A stretch of 64,000 bases of DNA from Neptuniibacter sp047778045. GTDB taxonomy: Bacteria; Pseudomonadota; Gammaproteobacteria; Pseudomonadales; Balneatricaceae. The notes beneath the pieces are model-generated. The model saw nothing but the letters and a program-made list of their open reading frames with translations, was not told the origin of the DNA and ran no database searches. A program made the translations under genes and the position numbers. Each line of letters begins with the position of its first letter. Position 1 is the first letter of the stretch. The stretch covers positions 868,001-932,000 of the forward strand of contig NZ_CP180545.1 in assembly GCF_047778045.1 (NCBI RefSeq), read 5' to 3'. Positions 1 to 8,069 of this stretch are shown in pieces.

Positions 1-1594
1 CTTTGTCTTGTGATGGTGGTTTAAGATTCCAAGGGGTGCCCAAGAAGGTAACGTTATTTAGGTCCTGATCTTGGATTGGGTTGTTGCTACCACTGAAGAC
101 GTGCGAAGTTGCATAAATTGGTAGATCGCCTGCAAAGTTATAAGCCAGCATAGTGTTTAGCTGTCTTGCATCATTGGGCAGTGCGGTGAGGATGATTGCT
201 TCCATGTCATGGCGGCGGTGCTCCTCAAATTCAATTTTATGGGTATAAACTACTTTTCTTACGTTCTTGTAGCGTTGTTTGCTTTTATCTGTGGATAAAA
301 ATTGACTCACATGCTCGGAGAATTCGCTGATATCTCCAAAGTTGCTTGAGTGCACGACCATGCCGCCTAGGCTTGTGAAGTGTTCTTCAAAAGCCTTGCT
401 GATTTTATCACCCCAGCCGCTGTTTGGTGTTAACACTGCAGCACGGCGGATGCCGTCTTTCCATGCGCGCTCTGCAATTTGAATGGCTTCGTCTTCGGCT
501 GAAAGGCCGAATTGATACATGCCTTCACGAGCGGGTGAATCGATGTAGTTTAGGGCGAGTACGGGTACTTGAATGTGCTGATCGGCAGCTAAAGTTGAAA
601 CATAGTCTTTAGCTAAAGGCCCGATGATCATATCGACTTGTTGCTCATTAACGATTGAGGCTAGCTGAATCGGGGTATTTATCTTTTCAGAGTCCAGAAA
701 TAGAAGTTCTGGCGAAGGTTTGCCTGGTTGTTGGCTACGTAAATGAGCCATCATAATGCCTTCTTTGATGGCGTTGGCAGGTTTGGCTAATTTGCCCTCA
801 AGTGGCAGTAATACAGCTATTTTTTGAGCTAAAAATGTTTGTGCACCTAGTCCGCCAAGAGATTGAGGTGGTAGTTTTTGGGCTGGGTGAGATTCCCATA
901 ATACGGCCCAGTTATTCAATGCCTGATTTTGCGTGTCTAGCTGCGTGTTGACGCTTAGCTCGTAAGCTAGCTCTAGCCAGCCTTGCTCATGATAGCTATT
1001 AGTTCCGCTACGAATGAGTTCGGAAAGCTTGATTGCTTCAATTTTTAGTAGGCTATTCCAGATTTGATCGTGCAGGATTTGCTTAGCTGGATCCGTGTCT
1101 AGTAATTGGCTTAATCTGATAAGTTCTTTAGCTTCGCTAAAATGTTGTTGTTGTAGCTGGAAGGCTTGGGCGCGCAACTTGAGGATTTCAATCTCTTGCT
1201 CGGTCAGCAGTTTAAGATTAGCTGAGCTGTTTAATCTGTCTAATTGCTGTAGAGCTTGTCCCGGTTGGTTCTGTTCAAGTGAAGCTTCTGCTTGAAGTTT
1301 GGCGATCTCGAAGCGAAGAGATGGGGCTAATAGGCTAACGTCTATTTGGCTAAGTACGGAAGCTGCTTCTTGCTTGCGGCCAAGGCTAAGTAAAATCTTC
1401 GCAGCGTCTGCGCGATACTGAGCAGATTTAATCGGTTTTGCAGAATTCGCTTTTTTAAGTAGGCTTTCTACTCGTTGTTGGTCTTGCTCAGCTGCAGTCA
1501 GCGTTGGTTTCGTGGATGTTGTACTAACTGAACAGCCAGAAATAATTGTGCTGATTAAAATTGCTGAAAGAGACAGGCGCCACTGAAATTTCAT
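1..1594 (-). CDS. lpoA: LpoA/LppC-type penicillin-binding protein activator lipoprotein (3' end outside window)
   Basis: Outer membrane lipoprotein that activates the bifunctional peptidoglycan synthase PBP1a from the periplasmic side. The frame is open from the start at 1594 to the left edge, so about 531 N-terminal residues are seen; the E. coli protein has 678. Residues 1-21 form a lipoprotein signal ending in the lipobox ISGC, with Cys21 as lipidation site. A TPR-like helical region rich in Gln, Leu and Ala follows (about 30-250). From about residue 275 there is a periplasmic-binding-protein-like domain (VLLPLEGKLA, DMIIGPLAKDYV, VLALNYIDS) typical of the LppC family. It is divergent from rsmI, the usual neighbour, with only 24 bp between the two starts. 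The family assignment is firm; the activator role is inferred from the family. Confidence 0.92.
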   Translation of the reverse strand, partial: MKFQWRLSLSAILISTIISGCSVSTTSTKPTLTAAEQDQQRVESLLKKANSAKPIKSAQYRADAAKILLSLGRKQEAASVLSQIDVSLLAPSLRFEIAKLQAEASLEQNQPGQALQQLDRLNSSANLKLLTEQEIEILKLRAQAFQLQQQHFSEAKELIRLSQLLDTDPAKQILHDQIWNSLLKIEAIKLSELIRSGTNSYHEQGWLELAYELSVNTQLDTQNQALNNWAVLWESHPAQKLPPQSLGGLGAQTFLAQKIAVLLPLEGKLAKPANAIKEGIMMAHLRSQQPGKPSPELLFLDSEKINTPIQLASIVNEQQVDMIIGPLAKDYVSTLAADQHIQVPVLALNYIDSPAREGMYQFGLSAEDEAIQIAERAWKDGIRRAAVLTPNSGWGDKISKAFEEHFTSLGGMVVHSSNFGDISEFSEHVSQFLSTDKSKQRYKNVRKVVYTHKIEFEEHRRHDMEAIILTALPNDARQLNTMLAYNFAGDLPIYATSHVFSGSNNPIQDQDLNNVTFLGTPWNLKPPSQDK

Positions 1595-1618
1595 ATACTT
1601 CGCAACCCACGTTTTAAG

Positions 1619-2464
1619 ATGGTATCTGTAATGTTAGAACCCGCACTGTACGTTGTAGCAACGCCAATAGGAAATCTGCAGGATATGACACCTCGCGCTA
1701 TTGAGGTCTTGCAGCAAGTTGAGTTGATAGCTGCTGAGGACACGCGTCATAGTGCCCGTTTGATGGCGCATTTTGGTATCAATACCCGCCTTGTTTCCGT
1801 CCATGAGCATAACGAACGCCAGCGAATTGAGACGATTGTACACCAGTTGCAATCTGGTGCCAGTGTTGCGCTAATTTCTGATGCTGGAACGCCGCTAATT
1901 TCGGACCCTGGATATGTTGTAGTTCAAGGGGTTAGAGAGCAGGGTTTTAAAGTTGTGCCTGTTCCTGGCTGTGTGGCTTTTATAGCGGCGTTGTCTGCGG
2001 CGGGTTTGCCTACAGATCGATTTATCTTTGAGGGTTTTCTGCCGCATAAATCGAGTGGCCGCAAACAGCAGCTTAAGGGATTGGTTGATGAAGCTCGAAC
2101 GCTGATCTTTTATGAATCTCCGCATCGTATTGTAGCCTCCCTTAAAGATATGCAGTCAGTCTTTGGTGGTGAGCGTGTTGTGGGTATTGCTCGTGAGCTG
2201 ACTAAAACATATGAAACGATCCATGTGGATAAGTTGGATGCTGTCATAGAGTGGATGGAAGCTGATTCCAACCAGCAGCGCGGAGAGTTTGTTGTTTTGG
2301 TTCACGGTATAGAAAATAAAGGTGCGGCTGAATTAGACGCTAAGGCTTTAGAGGTCTTAGATATTCTTCTTGCGGAGCTGCCAGTGAGTCAGGCAGCTTC
2401 TTTGGCAGCAAAAATTACCGGTTTGAAGAAAAAAGTGCTTTATCAGGCGGCTTTAGATCGCTAA
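1619..2464 (+). CDS. rsmI: 16S rRNA (cytidine1402-2'-O)-methyltransferase RsmI
   Basis: Uses S-adenosylmethionine to 2'-O-methylate C1402 of 16S rRNA in the decoding centre. The protein has 281 residues, the normal length. The N-terminal LYVVATPIGNLQDMTPRA and the AEDTRHSARLM and ISDAGTPLISDPGY segments are hallmarks of the tetrapyrrole methylase fold as used by RsmI. A second in-frame ATG at 1631 starts MLEPALYVV and may be the real start; neither has a strong ribosome binding site. It is divergent from lpoA and followed 29 bp later by rnpB. This order is shared with Pseudomonas. Confidence 0.96.
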   Translation: MVSVMLEPALYVVATPIGNLQDMTPRAIEVLQQVELIAAEDTRHSARLMAHFGINTRLVSVHEHNERQRIETIVHQLQSGASVALISDAGTPLISDPGYVVVQGVREQGFKVVPVPGCVAFIAALSAAGLPTDRFIFEGFLPHKSSGRKQQLKGLVDEARTLIFYESPHRIVASLKDMQSVFGGERVVGIARELTKTYETIHVDKLDAVIEWMEADSNQQRGEFVVLVHGIENKGAAELDAKALEVLDILLAELPVSQAASLAAKITGLKKKVLYQAALDR

Positions 2465-2480
2465 CTGATTTAGCTTTTGT

Positions 2481-2493
2481 TAGAATTCGCGCC
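2481..2493 (+). promoter_or_regulatory. Probable rnpB -10 element
   Basis: TAGAAT at 2481-2486 lies seven bases before the 5' end of the P1 helix of RNase P RNA, the distance expected between a -10 box and a transcription start. No good -35 is visible 17 bp upstream (TCGCTA), so the call rests on the -10 and its spacing alone. Confidence 0.45.
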
Positions 2494-2844
2494 GAGGAGT
2501 TTGCCAGGCAGTCGCTGCCTTCTTAGAAGGTGGAGGAAAGTCCGGGCTCCAAAGGGTAGAGTGCCAGATAACGTCTGGGCGGCGCGAGTCGACGGAAAGT
2601 GCAGCAGAAAATATACCGCCTAAGCATCCTCGGATGCCGGTAAGGTTGAAATGGTGCGGTAAGAGCGCACCGCGTGGGTGGCAACACTCCACGGCATGGT
2701 AAACCCCACTCGGAGCAAGACCAAATAGGGTTCCTACAGGCGTGACCCGCGCTGGAACCGGGTAGGTTGCTTGAGGTGCATAGTGATATGCATCCCAGAT
2801 GAATGATTGTCCACGACAGAACCCGGCTTATCGGCAAACTCCTC
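2494..2844 (+). ncRNA. rnpB: RNase P RNA (bacterial class A)
   Basis: Catalytic RNA that removes 5' leaders from tRNA precursors. The sequence holds the universally conserved blocks: GAGGAAAGTCCGGGCTCC, GGTAAGAGCGCACCGCG, the GGAGCAAGACCAAATAGGG region, and GATGAATGATTGTCCACGAC followed by AGAACCCGGCTTATCGG. The ends were set by a perfect 12 bp P1 helix, GAGGAGTTTGCC at 2494-2505 pairing with GGCAAACTCCTC at 2833-2844. Length is about 351 nt, close to the E. coli RNA (377). Open frames on both strands here are not genes. Position between rsmI and mraZ matches Pseudomonas. A T-rich stretch (2845-2859) and a long hairpin follow. Confidence 0.97.
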
Positions 2845-2859
2845 ATTATTCTTTCTTTT

Positions 2860-2889
2860 CAGGAAGAGCGGTGTCCACTGCTTTTCCTG
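2860..2889 (+). other. Long hairpin downstream of rnpB
   Basis: CAGGAAGAGCGGTG (2860-2873) pairs along its whole length with CACTGCTTTTCCTG (2876-2889), counting two G-U pairs. It starts 15 nt after the RNase P RNA 3' strand. No T-run follows, so it is not a standard terminator on either strand. It may be a 3' processing or stability element of the rnpB transcript. The remainder of the stretch to 3019 shows nothing else that can be called. Confidence 0.45.
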
Positions 2890-3019
2890 TAAAGGTCTGA
2901 TTCACCTAATTCATTGTTTTATATGCAGTCTCTCGATTCTTTGTTTTTGGGGACTCCTCTCTGTATGCATTTCTCTAATGTTTGATCTCTGATAACCGTC
3001 ATTTACGGCGCTTTCAGCC

Positions 3020-3048
3020 TTGCTTTAGTTGGGGTTACTTTCTATAGT
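3020..3048 (+). promoter_or_regulatory. Probable mra (dcw cluster) promoter
   Basis: TTGCTT (3020-3025) and TATAGT (3043-3048) are separated by 17 bp, a good sigma-70 match. The predicted transcription start near 3055 lies directly at the first MraZ-type GTGGG repeat, which would let MraZ binding block the polymerase. Confidence 0.65.
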
Positions 3049-3056
3049 GTGCTCTA

Positions 3057-3102
3057 GTGGGATAAAGTGGGTAAAAGTGGGTTTTTCTGTAATTTAAGTG
3101 GG
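3057..3102 (+). promoter_or_regulatory. MraZ operator: GTGGG repeat array
   Basis: GTGGG occurs at 3057, 3067 and 3077 with an exact 10 bp period, and again at 3098 (21 bp further). The known MraZ box is a set of GTGGG repeats separated by 5 bp in front of mraZ. The 10 bp spacing puts the repeats on one DNA face, suited to a ring-shaped MraZ oligomer. The fourth copy lies close to the ribosome binding site. Confidence 0.88.
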
Positions 3103-3117
3103 TTTTGAGAGCCGAAA

Positions 3118-3573
3118 ATGTTTAGAGGCGTTAATCAAATCAATCTAGATGCTAAGGGACGCATGGCGATTCCGGCACGTTATCGCGAGAAAATCGCGAC
3201 GTGTTGCGATGGTCAGCTCGTGGCAACGATTGATACTGAAGAGCGCTGTTTACTGCTTTATCCACTGGAAGAATGGGAAGTTATTCAGGAAAAAATAGAA
3301 AGTTTGCCCAGCTTTAATCCAGCAGCGCGTCGAATTCAGCGCCTATTGATTGGTCATGCAACTGATCTTGATATGGATGGAAATGGACGATTGCTTTTAC
3401 CCGCTCCACTTCGAGAATATGCCGAGCTCGATAAAAAAATTGTGTTGCTTGGGCAAGGGCAGAAGTTTGAAATCTGGAGTGAGTCCAGATGGTTAGCTAC
3501 CCGTGAAGAGTATCTTCAAGAGGTAGAAGGTGGCATGGCAATGCCTGAAGAATTACAAAATTTATCGCTATAG
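3118..3573 (+). CDS. mraZ: Transcriptional regulator MraZ
   Basis: DNA-binding autoregulator of the division and cell wall cluster. The 151-residue length is typical. Two AbrB-like MraZ half-domains are visible, each with the family signature: LDAKGRMAIPARYRE near residues 10-24 and LDMDGNGRLLLPAPLREY near 80-97. As first gene of the cluster it would repress its own promoter through the GTGGG repeats just upstream. rsmH follows after 18 bp. Confidence 0.97.
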   Translation: MFRGVNQINLDAKGRMAIPARYREKIATCCDGQLVATIDTEERCLLLYPLEEWEVIQEKIESLPSFNPAARRIQRLLIGHATDLDMDGNGRLLLPAPLREYAELDKKIVLLGQGQKFEIWSESRWLATREEYLQEVEGGMAMPEELQNLSL

Positions 3574-3591
3574 CGGATCGAGTAACGACGA

Positions 3592-4530
3592 ATGAGCCAG
3601 GAATTTAAACATATCACAGTGCTGTTAAATGAAGCTGTAGAAGCTTTAGTGCAGGACGCATCTGGTTTCTATGTCGACGGGACCTTTGGTCGTGGCGGTC
3701 ATTCTGCATTGGTATTGGATCAATTGGCAGAAGATGGTCGGTTAATGGGGATCGATAAAGACCCAACTGCTATAGCGCATGCGCACGAACGTTTCGCAGA
3801 TGAAGATCGTTTCTCTATAGCGCACGGCAGCTTTGCACAATTGCAAGAATTTGTAACTGAGCGTGGTTTGCAAGGACAGGTTGATGGCATTTTGCTGGAC
3901 TTAGGTGTGTCTTCACCACAGTTAGATGATGCTTCCCGAGGGTTTAGCTTTCTAAATGATGGTCCGCTAGATATGCGCATGGACACCTCTTCTGGTGAAA
4001 GCGCGGCTGATTGGATCGCTCGCGCAGAAGAGAAAGAGATTGCTGATGTGATTTATACCTATGGCGAGGAGCGTTTCTCCCGTCGTATGGCGAAAGCGAT
4101 TGTGGCTAAGCGTGAAGAAGAGCCAATTACCACGACAGCGCAGCTTTCAAAAATAATTGCTGAAGCCAATCCTGCTTGGGAAAAAGGTAAGAACCCTGCA
4201 ACACGTGCTTTCCAAGGTATTCGTATCCACATTAATCGTGAATTGGAAGATCTGGAAAGCTGTTTGGATCAGGCTTTAGAAATGTTGAAAGTGGGTGGGC
4301 GTTTAGTCGTTATTAGTTTTCACTCTCTAGAGGATCGGATTGTGAAGCGCTTTATTCGTCAGCATGTTAAAGGCGATGAGCATATTCCACGTGGTATTCC
4401 GGTCACAAACGATATGTTGAAAATTCGGTTTAAGAATGTAGGTAAGGCCGTGAAAGCGAGTGCCTCTGAAACCGAAGAGAACGTACGGGCTCGAAGTGCA
4501 GTTATGCGAGTGGCTGAAAAGGTCGCTTGA
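3592..4530 (+). CDS. rsmH: 16S rRNA (cytosine1402-N4)-methyltransferase RsmH
   Basis: S-adenosylmethionine-dependent N4-methylation of C1402 of 16S rRNA, the same nucleotide modified by RsmI, whose gene lies less than 2 kb upstream. Typical length, 312 residues. Family motifs: HITVLLNEAVEAL at the start, YVDGTFGRGGHS (cofactor site), LLDLGVSSPQLDDASRGFSF and MDTSSGESAADWI, and the C-terminal VVISFHSLEDRIVKRF. Its TGA overlaps the ATG of ftsL by one base, so the two are probably translationally coupled. Confidence 0.97.
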   Translation: MSQEFKHITVLLNEAVEALVQDASGFYVDGTFGRGGHSALVLDQLAEDGRLMGIDKDPTAIAHAHERFADEDRFSIAHGSFAQLQEFVTERGLQGQVDGILLDLGVSSPQLDDASRGFSFLNDGPLDMRMDTSSGESAADWIARAEEKEIADVIYTYGEERFSRRMAKAIVAKREEEPITTTAQLSKIIAEANPAWEKGKNPATRAFQGIRIHINRELEDLESCLDQALEMLKVGGRLVVISFHSLEDRIVKRFIRQHVKGDEHIPRGIPVTNDMLKIRFKNVGKAVKASASETEENVRARSAVMRVAEKVA

Positions 4531-4898
4531 TGCTTGGAAAGTTCTGGAGAAATTGGGTTGGCGATCAGGAGGATGAGAAGGGGAGTTCATCTGGTCGAAA
4601 CAATTTTTATAGTGCTGAAGAGTTGCTGAGCCCATTTTTATTGGTGTTTGTGTTGGTTGTGGTGCTTTTGGTGTCGTGCTTGGGCGTAGTAATGAGCGCC
4701 TTTGAATATCGACAGCTATTTAACCAGCATCAGGAATTGATACAGCAAAGGGATGAGCTTCAAGTTGAGTGGGGACAGCTACTGCTTGAGCAAAGTGCAT
4801 GGGCTGCCAATAATCGAGTTGAACAACAAGCAACGAGTGTGTTGGGCATGAAAGTGCCAGACGTTGAGCAAATAGAGATCGTGAAGCATGAGCGATAA
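4530..4898 (+). CDS. ftsL: Cell division protein FtsL
   Basis: Bitopic divisome protein that forms a complex with FtsB and FtsQ and helps activate FtsWI. 122 residues from the ATG at 4530 (a TTG three bases earlier is ignored because ATG overlaps the rsmH stop). The N-terminal cytoplasmic part is charged (residues 1-30); one membrane span lies around 35-58 (LLVFVLVVVLLVSCLGVV). A periplasmic heptad-type coiled coil follows (YRQLFNQHQELIQQRDELQ). Sequence conservation in this family is low; topology, length and position between rsmH and ftsI make the call. It overlaps ftsI by 11 bp. Confidence 0.93.
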   Translation: MLGKFWRNWVGDQEDEKGSSSGRNNFYSAEELLSPFLLVFVLVVVLLVSCLGVVMSAFEYRQLFNQHQELIQQRDELQVEWGQLLLEQSAWAANNRVEQQATSVLGMKVPDVEQIEIVKHER

Positions 4899-6591
4899 CA
4901 CTGAAGCAGCAGTTGGTAGAGGATGGCGCCTTTGGTTGGTGTTGGTGCTTCTATTGCTCGTTGCTGGTGGAATTACGGCTCGCATGCTTTCGCTTTATGT
5001 TGAAGAGCAGTCGTTTTTGCAAACCCAAGGCGATGCTCGCTCATTGAGAACGGTTCAGGTACCTGCTCATCGCGGGATTATCACGGATAGGCATGGTGAG
5101 CCTTTGGCGGTGAGTGCACCGGTAGCGACTATTTGGGCTGATCCGAAAATGACAGATATGCAGCACGATGGTTTGTCAAAACTAGCGGTGCTGCTGAAAA
5201 CGAACAAAAAGAAGCTACTGGCTAAGTTATCTGAAAATCGCAGTCGTAGATTTTTGTATTTACAGCGTCAAGTTACACCTGAGCTAGCTGAAAAAATTAG
5301 AGCTTTGCGTATACCGGGTGTGCATGTTGATCGTGAATATAAGCGTTACTACCCGGCAGCCGAGGTCACAACGCATCTAGTTGGTTTTACTAACTTGGAT
5401 GGTAAAGGCCAAGAAGGTTTAGAGCTGGCTTATGAGGATTGGTTAAAGGCTGATGCTGGTAAGCAGCTTGTAATGAAAGATCGTTTGGGTAGAACGATCA
5501 AGCATATTCGCGAAGTTAAGCCAGCGCTGCATGGTAATGATATTCAGCTAAGTATCGATTTAAGGCTGCAATATCTAGCGTATAGAGAATTAAAAGCGTC
5601 AGTTGAAGCGCATAAAGCTGATGGCGGGTCGATTGTGATGCTAGATGCATCCACAGGGGAAGTGCTGGCGATGGTTAATCAGCCATCTTACAACCCGAAT
5701 GATCCAAAACAGAGAATTTCGACGGCATTAAGAAACAGAGCTTTAACCGATACATTTGAGCCGGGTTCGACGGTTAAACCTATGACTGTTGCGGCAGCGT
5801 TGATGAGTGGTGAGTACGAGCCGGAAACAATCGTAAATACTGCACCTGGTTATATGCGGGTTAAAGGTAAAACGATTCGAGATCATCGTAATTACGGTGA
5901 GATAGATATATCCACCATTATTACGAAATCCAGCAATGTGGGTGTAACGAAGCTGTCGTTAAGCTTACCTGAAGGTTCAGTACGTAATCTGTATCACAAT
6001 TTAGGCTTAGGGCAGGCAACAGGAATCGGATTCCCGGGTGAAAGTACAGGTTATCTGCCTTATCTGAATTCGAGACAGCAAGTTGAGCGTGCGACGCTTT
6101 CTTATGGCTATGGCTTATCGGTAACGCCATTACAGCTAGCTCAGTCATATTTGGCGTTGGCTAATGATGGTGTCGTGAGCCCTGTGAGTCTGATTCGACA
6201 GAGCGAAGCAGGCAAACCTGTTCGAGTCATGCCTGCGGATGTGGCGGTTGATGTCCGTGAAATGATGGAAACGGTGATTAGCGTTAAAGGTACGGGTCGA
6301 AGAGCGGCTGTGCAGGGATATCGAGTAGCCGGCAAAACAGGCACGGTGCATAAAGTTGGCCGCGGTGGATATATCGACGATCAGTATATATCTACATTTG
6401 CAGGTTTGGCGCCGGTAAGTGATCCGCGCTTAGTAACAGTAGTGATGATTGATAACCCTAAAGGCCAGGAATATTACGGTGGTGAGGTAGCAGCTCCGGT
6501 TTTTTCAAGAGCGGTAGGTGGAGCTTTGCGTTTGATGAATATCCCACCGGATAATTGGCCGGAAGTAAATAAGCAGGTTGCTCAGCGTTGA
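4888..6591 (+). CDS. ftsI: Peptidoglycan D,D-transpeptidase FtsI (PBP3)
   Basis: Septal transpeptidase that cross-links peptidoglycan during division, working with FtsW. 567 residues. Short cytoplasmic tail, membrane anchor at about 14-36 (LWLVLVLLLLVAGG), then the PBP dimerisation/pedestal domain beginning at VPAHRGIITDRHGEPLA. The transpeptidase domain shows all three penicillin-binding motifs: STVK (within EPGSTVKPM, about residue 294), SSN (KSSNVGVTK, about 350) and KTGT (AGKTGTVHK, about 484). The start overlaps the ftsL stop region. Class B PBP, no truncation. Confidence 0.97.
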   Translation: MSDNTEAAVGRGWRLWLVLVLLLLVAGGITARMLSLYVEEQSFLQTQGDARSLRTVQVPAHRGIITDRHGEPLAVSAPVATIWADPKMTDMQHDGLSKLAVLLKTNKKKLLAKLSENRSRRFLYLQRQVTPELAEKIRALRIPGVHVDREYKRYYPAAEVTTHLVGFTNLDGKGQEGLELAYEDWLKADAGKQLVMKDRLGRTIKHIREVKPALHGNDIQLSIDLRLQYLAYRELKASVEAHKADGGSIVMLDASTGEVLAMVNQPSYNPNDPKQRISTALRNRALTDTFEPGSTVKPMTVAAALMSGEYEPETIVNTAPGYMRVKGKTIRDHRNYGEIDISTIITKSSNVGVTKLSLSLPEGSVRNLYHNLGLGQATGIGFPGESTGYLPYLNSRQQVERATLSYGYGLSVTPLQLAQSYLALANDGVVSPVSLIRQSEAGKPVRVMPADVAVDVREMMETVISVKGTGRRAAVQGYRVAGKTGTVHKVGRGGYIDDQYISTFAGLAPVSDPRLVTVVMIDNPKGQEYYGGEVAAPVFSRAVGGALRLMNIPPDNWPEVNKQVAQR

Positions 6592-6602
6592 ATGAGGTGA
6601 CT

Positions 6603-8069
6603 ATGTTGGAAATCAGTAGAACATTGAAAGAGATTGCGCCGGAGTGGGTTGATGAAACTTACGCCGGCTTTGTCGTGTCTGCTATTTCGCAAGATAGCCG
6701 CACGGTTACGCCCGGCACTCTGTTTATTGCTCGATCCGGTATTCAGCATCGTGGTGTCGATTTCGTTGAAGCGGCTGAAAAAAGTGGTGCAGTAGCGGTT
6801 TTGTTGGATAGTCGTGAAGTTGATGACTGTCCTTCGCTTGGCATCCCAGTGATTTCTGTGCCTGATTTAGTCAGTCAGATTGGCCCTGTGGCTGCGAATT
6901 TTTATGGTCACCCAAGCCGTCATCTGAATGTTATTGGCATTACGGGGACTAACGGTAAGACCTCTTGTGCGCATTTTGTTGCTCAGGCGATGAATGCGAT
7001 AGGCACGAAAACAGCGATTGTTGGCACCATTGGAAATGGTTTCCCGGGTCAGTTAGAGCAGGCAACTCATACAACGCCAGATGCTGTAGGTTTGCAGCGT
7101 TTATTTGCTGAATTACGCGCTGCAGGTGCTGAAAGCGTTGTGATGGAAGTCTCTAGTCATGCTTTACAGCAGGGCCGAGTTGCTGGGGTTGAATTTGATT
7201 ATGCCGCATTCACCAACTTAAGCCGTGATCATCTGGATTACCACGGTTCTATGGCTTCTTACGGTGCGGCTAAAGCAAGATTGTTTAAACGCTTTGATCT
7301 AAAAGCTTCTGTTATCAATAGTGATGATGCTTTTGGTCAAACGCTGTTAGCTGATGACGAAGTTAAAGGTAAAAAAGTAGCGGTTGGGCGTGCACAAGGC
7401 GATTATCTGATCGCGGCCTACCGTTTAGCTTTGCACGGCATCGAAGCGGAGCTCAAAACGGCGCAAGGCAACTTTGCTTTCGCTAGTAAAATTATCGGCG
7501 AATTTAATCTGGATAATCTGCTTCTCGTAGCAGCGTTGCTATCTGAGCAAGGATTTAGCCGAGAGCAGGTCATGCACGGGCTTTCCAAGTTAGATGCAGT
7601 GCCGGGGCGAATGCAGGCATTGGTCGCTGCTGATAAGCCGCTGGTCATTATTGATTATGCACATACGCCTGATGCTTTAGAGAAAGCAATCCAAGCTGTG
7701 AGAGCTCATACGTCAGGGCGTTTGTGGTGCGTATTTGGCTGTGGTGGCGACCGTGATACAGGTAAACGAGAGCTCATGGGTAATATTGCAGACCGATTTG
7801 CGGATCGGTTGGTCGTGACTAGCGACAACCCAAGAACCGAACAGCCAGATAGCATTATTGAGATGATCGAGAGCGGTATTCATGATCATCAGGCGGATGT
7901 TGAAGCGGATCGTGCTGAAGCGATCAGAATGGCGATCAATGCTGCTTCGCCAGAAGATGTTGTATTGATCGCAGGTAAAGGTCACGAAAATTATCAAGAG
8001 ATTGCTGGTACACGTTACCCGTTTAGTGATGTTGATGTGAGTAAGTCAGTTTTAGGGGTAGCGGTATGA
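6603..8069 (+). CDS. murE: UDP-MurNAc-L-Ala-D-Glu:meso-diaminopimelate ligase MurE
   Basis: ATP-dependent ligase adding the third stem-peptide residue in the cytoplasm. From the ATG at 6603 the protein has 488 residues; GAGGTG at 6594-6599 is a good ribosome binding site for it, so a longer frame from TTG 6588 is less likely. Mur ligase domains in order: N-terminal UDP-binding domain (SQDSRTVTPGTLFIA), central ATPase domain with P-loop GITGTNGKTS, and C-terminal domain with DNPRTEQP. The DNPR motif indicates meso-diaminopimelate rather than lysine as substrate, as expected for a Gram-negative. ATGA overlap with murF. Confidence 0.97.
   Translation: MLEISRTLKEIAPEWVDETYAGFVVSAISQDSRTVTPGTLFIARSGIQHRGVDFVEAAEKSGAVAVLLDSREVDDCPSLGIPVISVPDLVSQIGPVAANFYGHPSRHLNVIGITGTNGKTSCAHFVAQAMNAIGTKTAIVGTIGNGFPGQLEQATHTTPDAVGLQRLFAELRAAGAESVVMEVSSHALQQGRVAGVEFDYAAFTNLSRDHLDYHGSMASYGAAKARLFKRFDLKASVINSDDAFGQTLLADDEVKGKKVAVGRAQGDYLIAAYRLALHGIEAELKTAQGNFAFASKIIGEFNLDNLLLVAALLSEQGFSREQVMHGLSKLDAVPGRMQALVAADKPLVIIDYAHTPDALEKAIQAVRAHTSGRLWCVFGCGGDRDTGKRELMGNIADRFADRLVVTSDNPRTEQPDSIIEMIESGIHDHQADVEADRAEAIRMAINAASPEDVVLIAGKGHENYQEIAGTRYPFSDVDVSKSVLGVAV

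Noticed and set aside
424..1295. Two short plus-strand frames near the left edge
   Set aside because: They are antisense shadows of lpoA, which is open over the whole region on the minus strand and has a clear lipoprotein signal.
2480..2846. Open frames of 70 and 107 codons on the minus strand
   Set aside because: They lie antisense to RNase P RNA, whose conserved blocks and P1 helix explain the sequence fully.
2807..2992. 61-codon plus-strand frame after rnpB
   Set aside because: It starts inside RNase P RNA, has no ribosome binding site and its Cys/Phe/Leu-rich product looks like random T-rich sequence.
6588..6602. TTG start for murE
   Set aside because: The ATG at 6603 has a GAGGTG site at good distance and the usual N-terminus; the TTG overlaps the ftsI stop without a site of its own.
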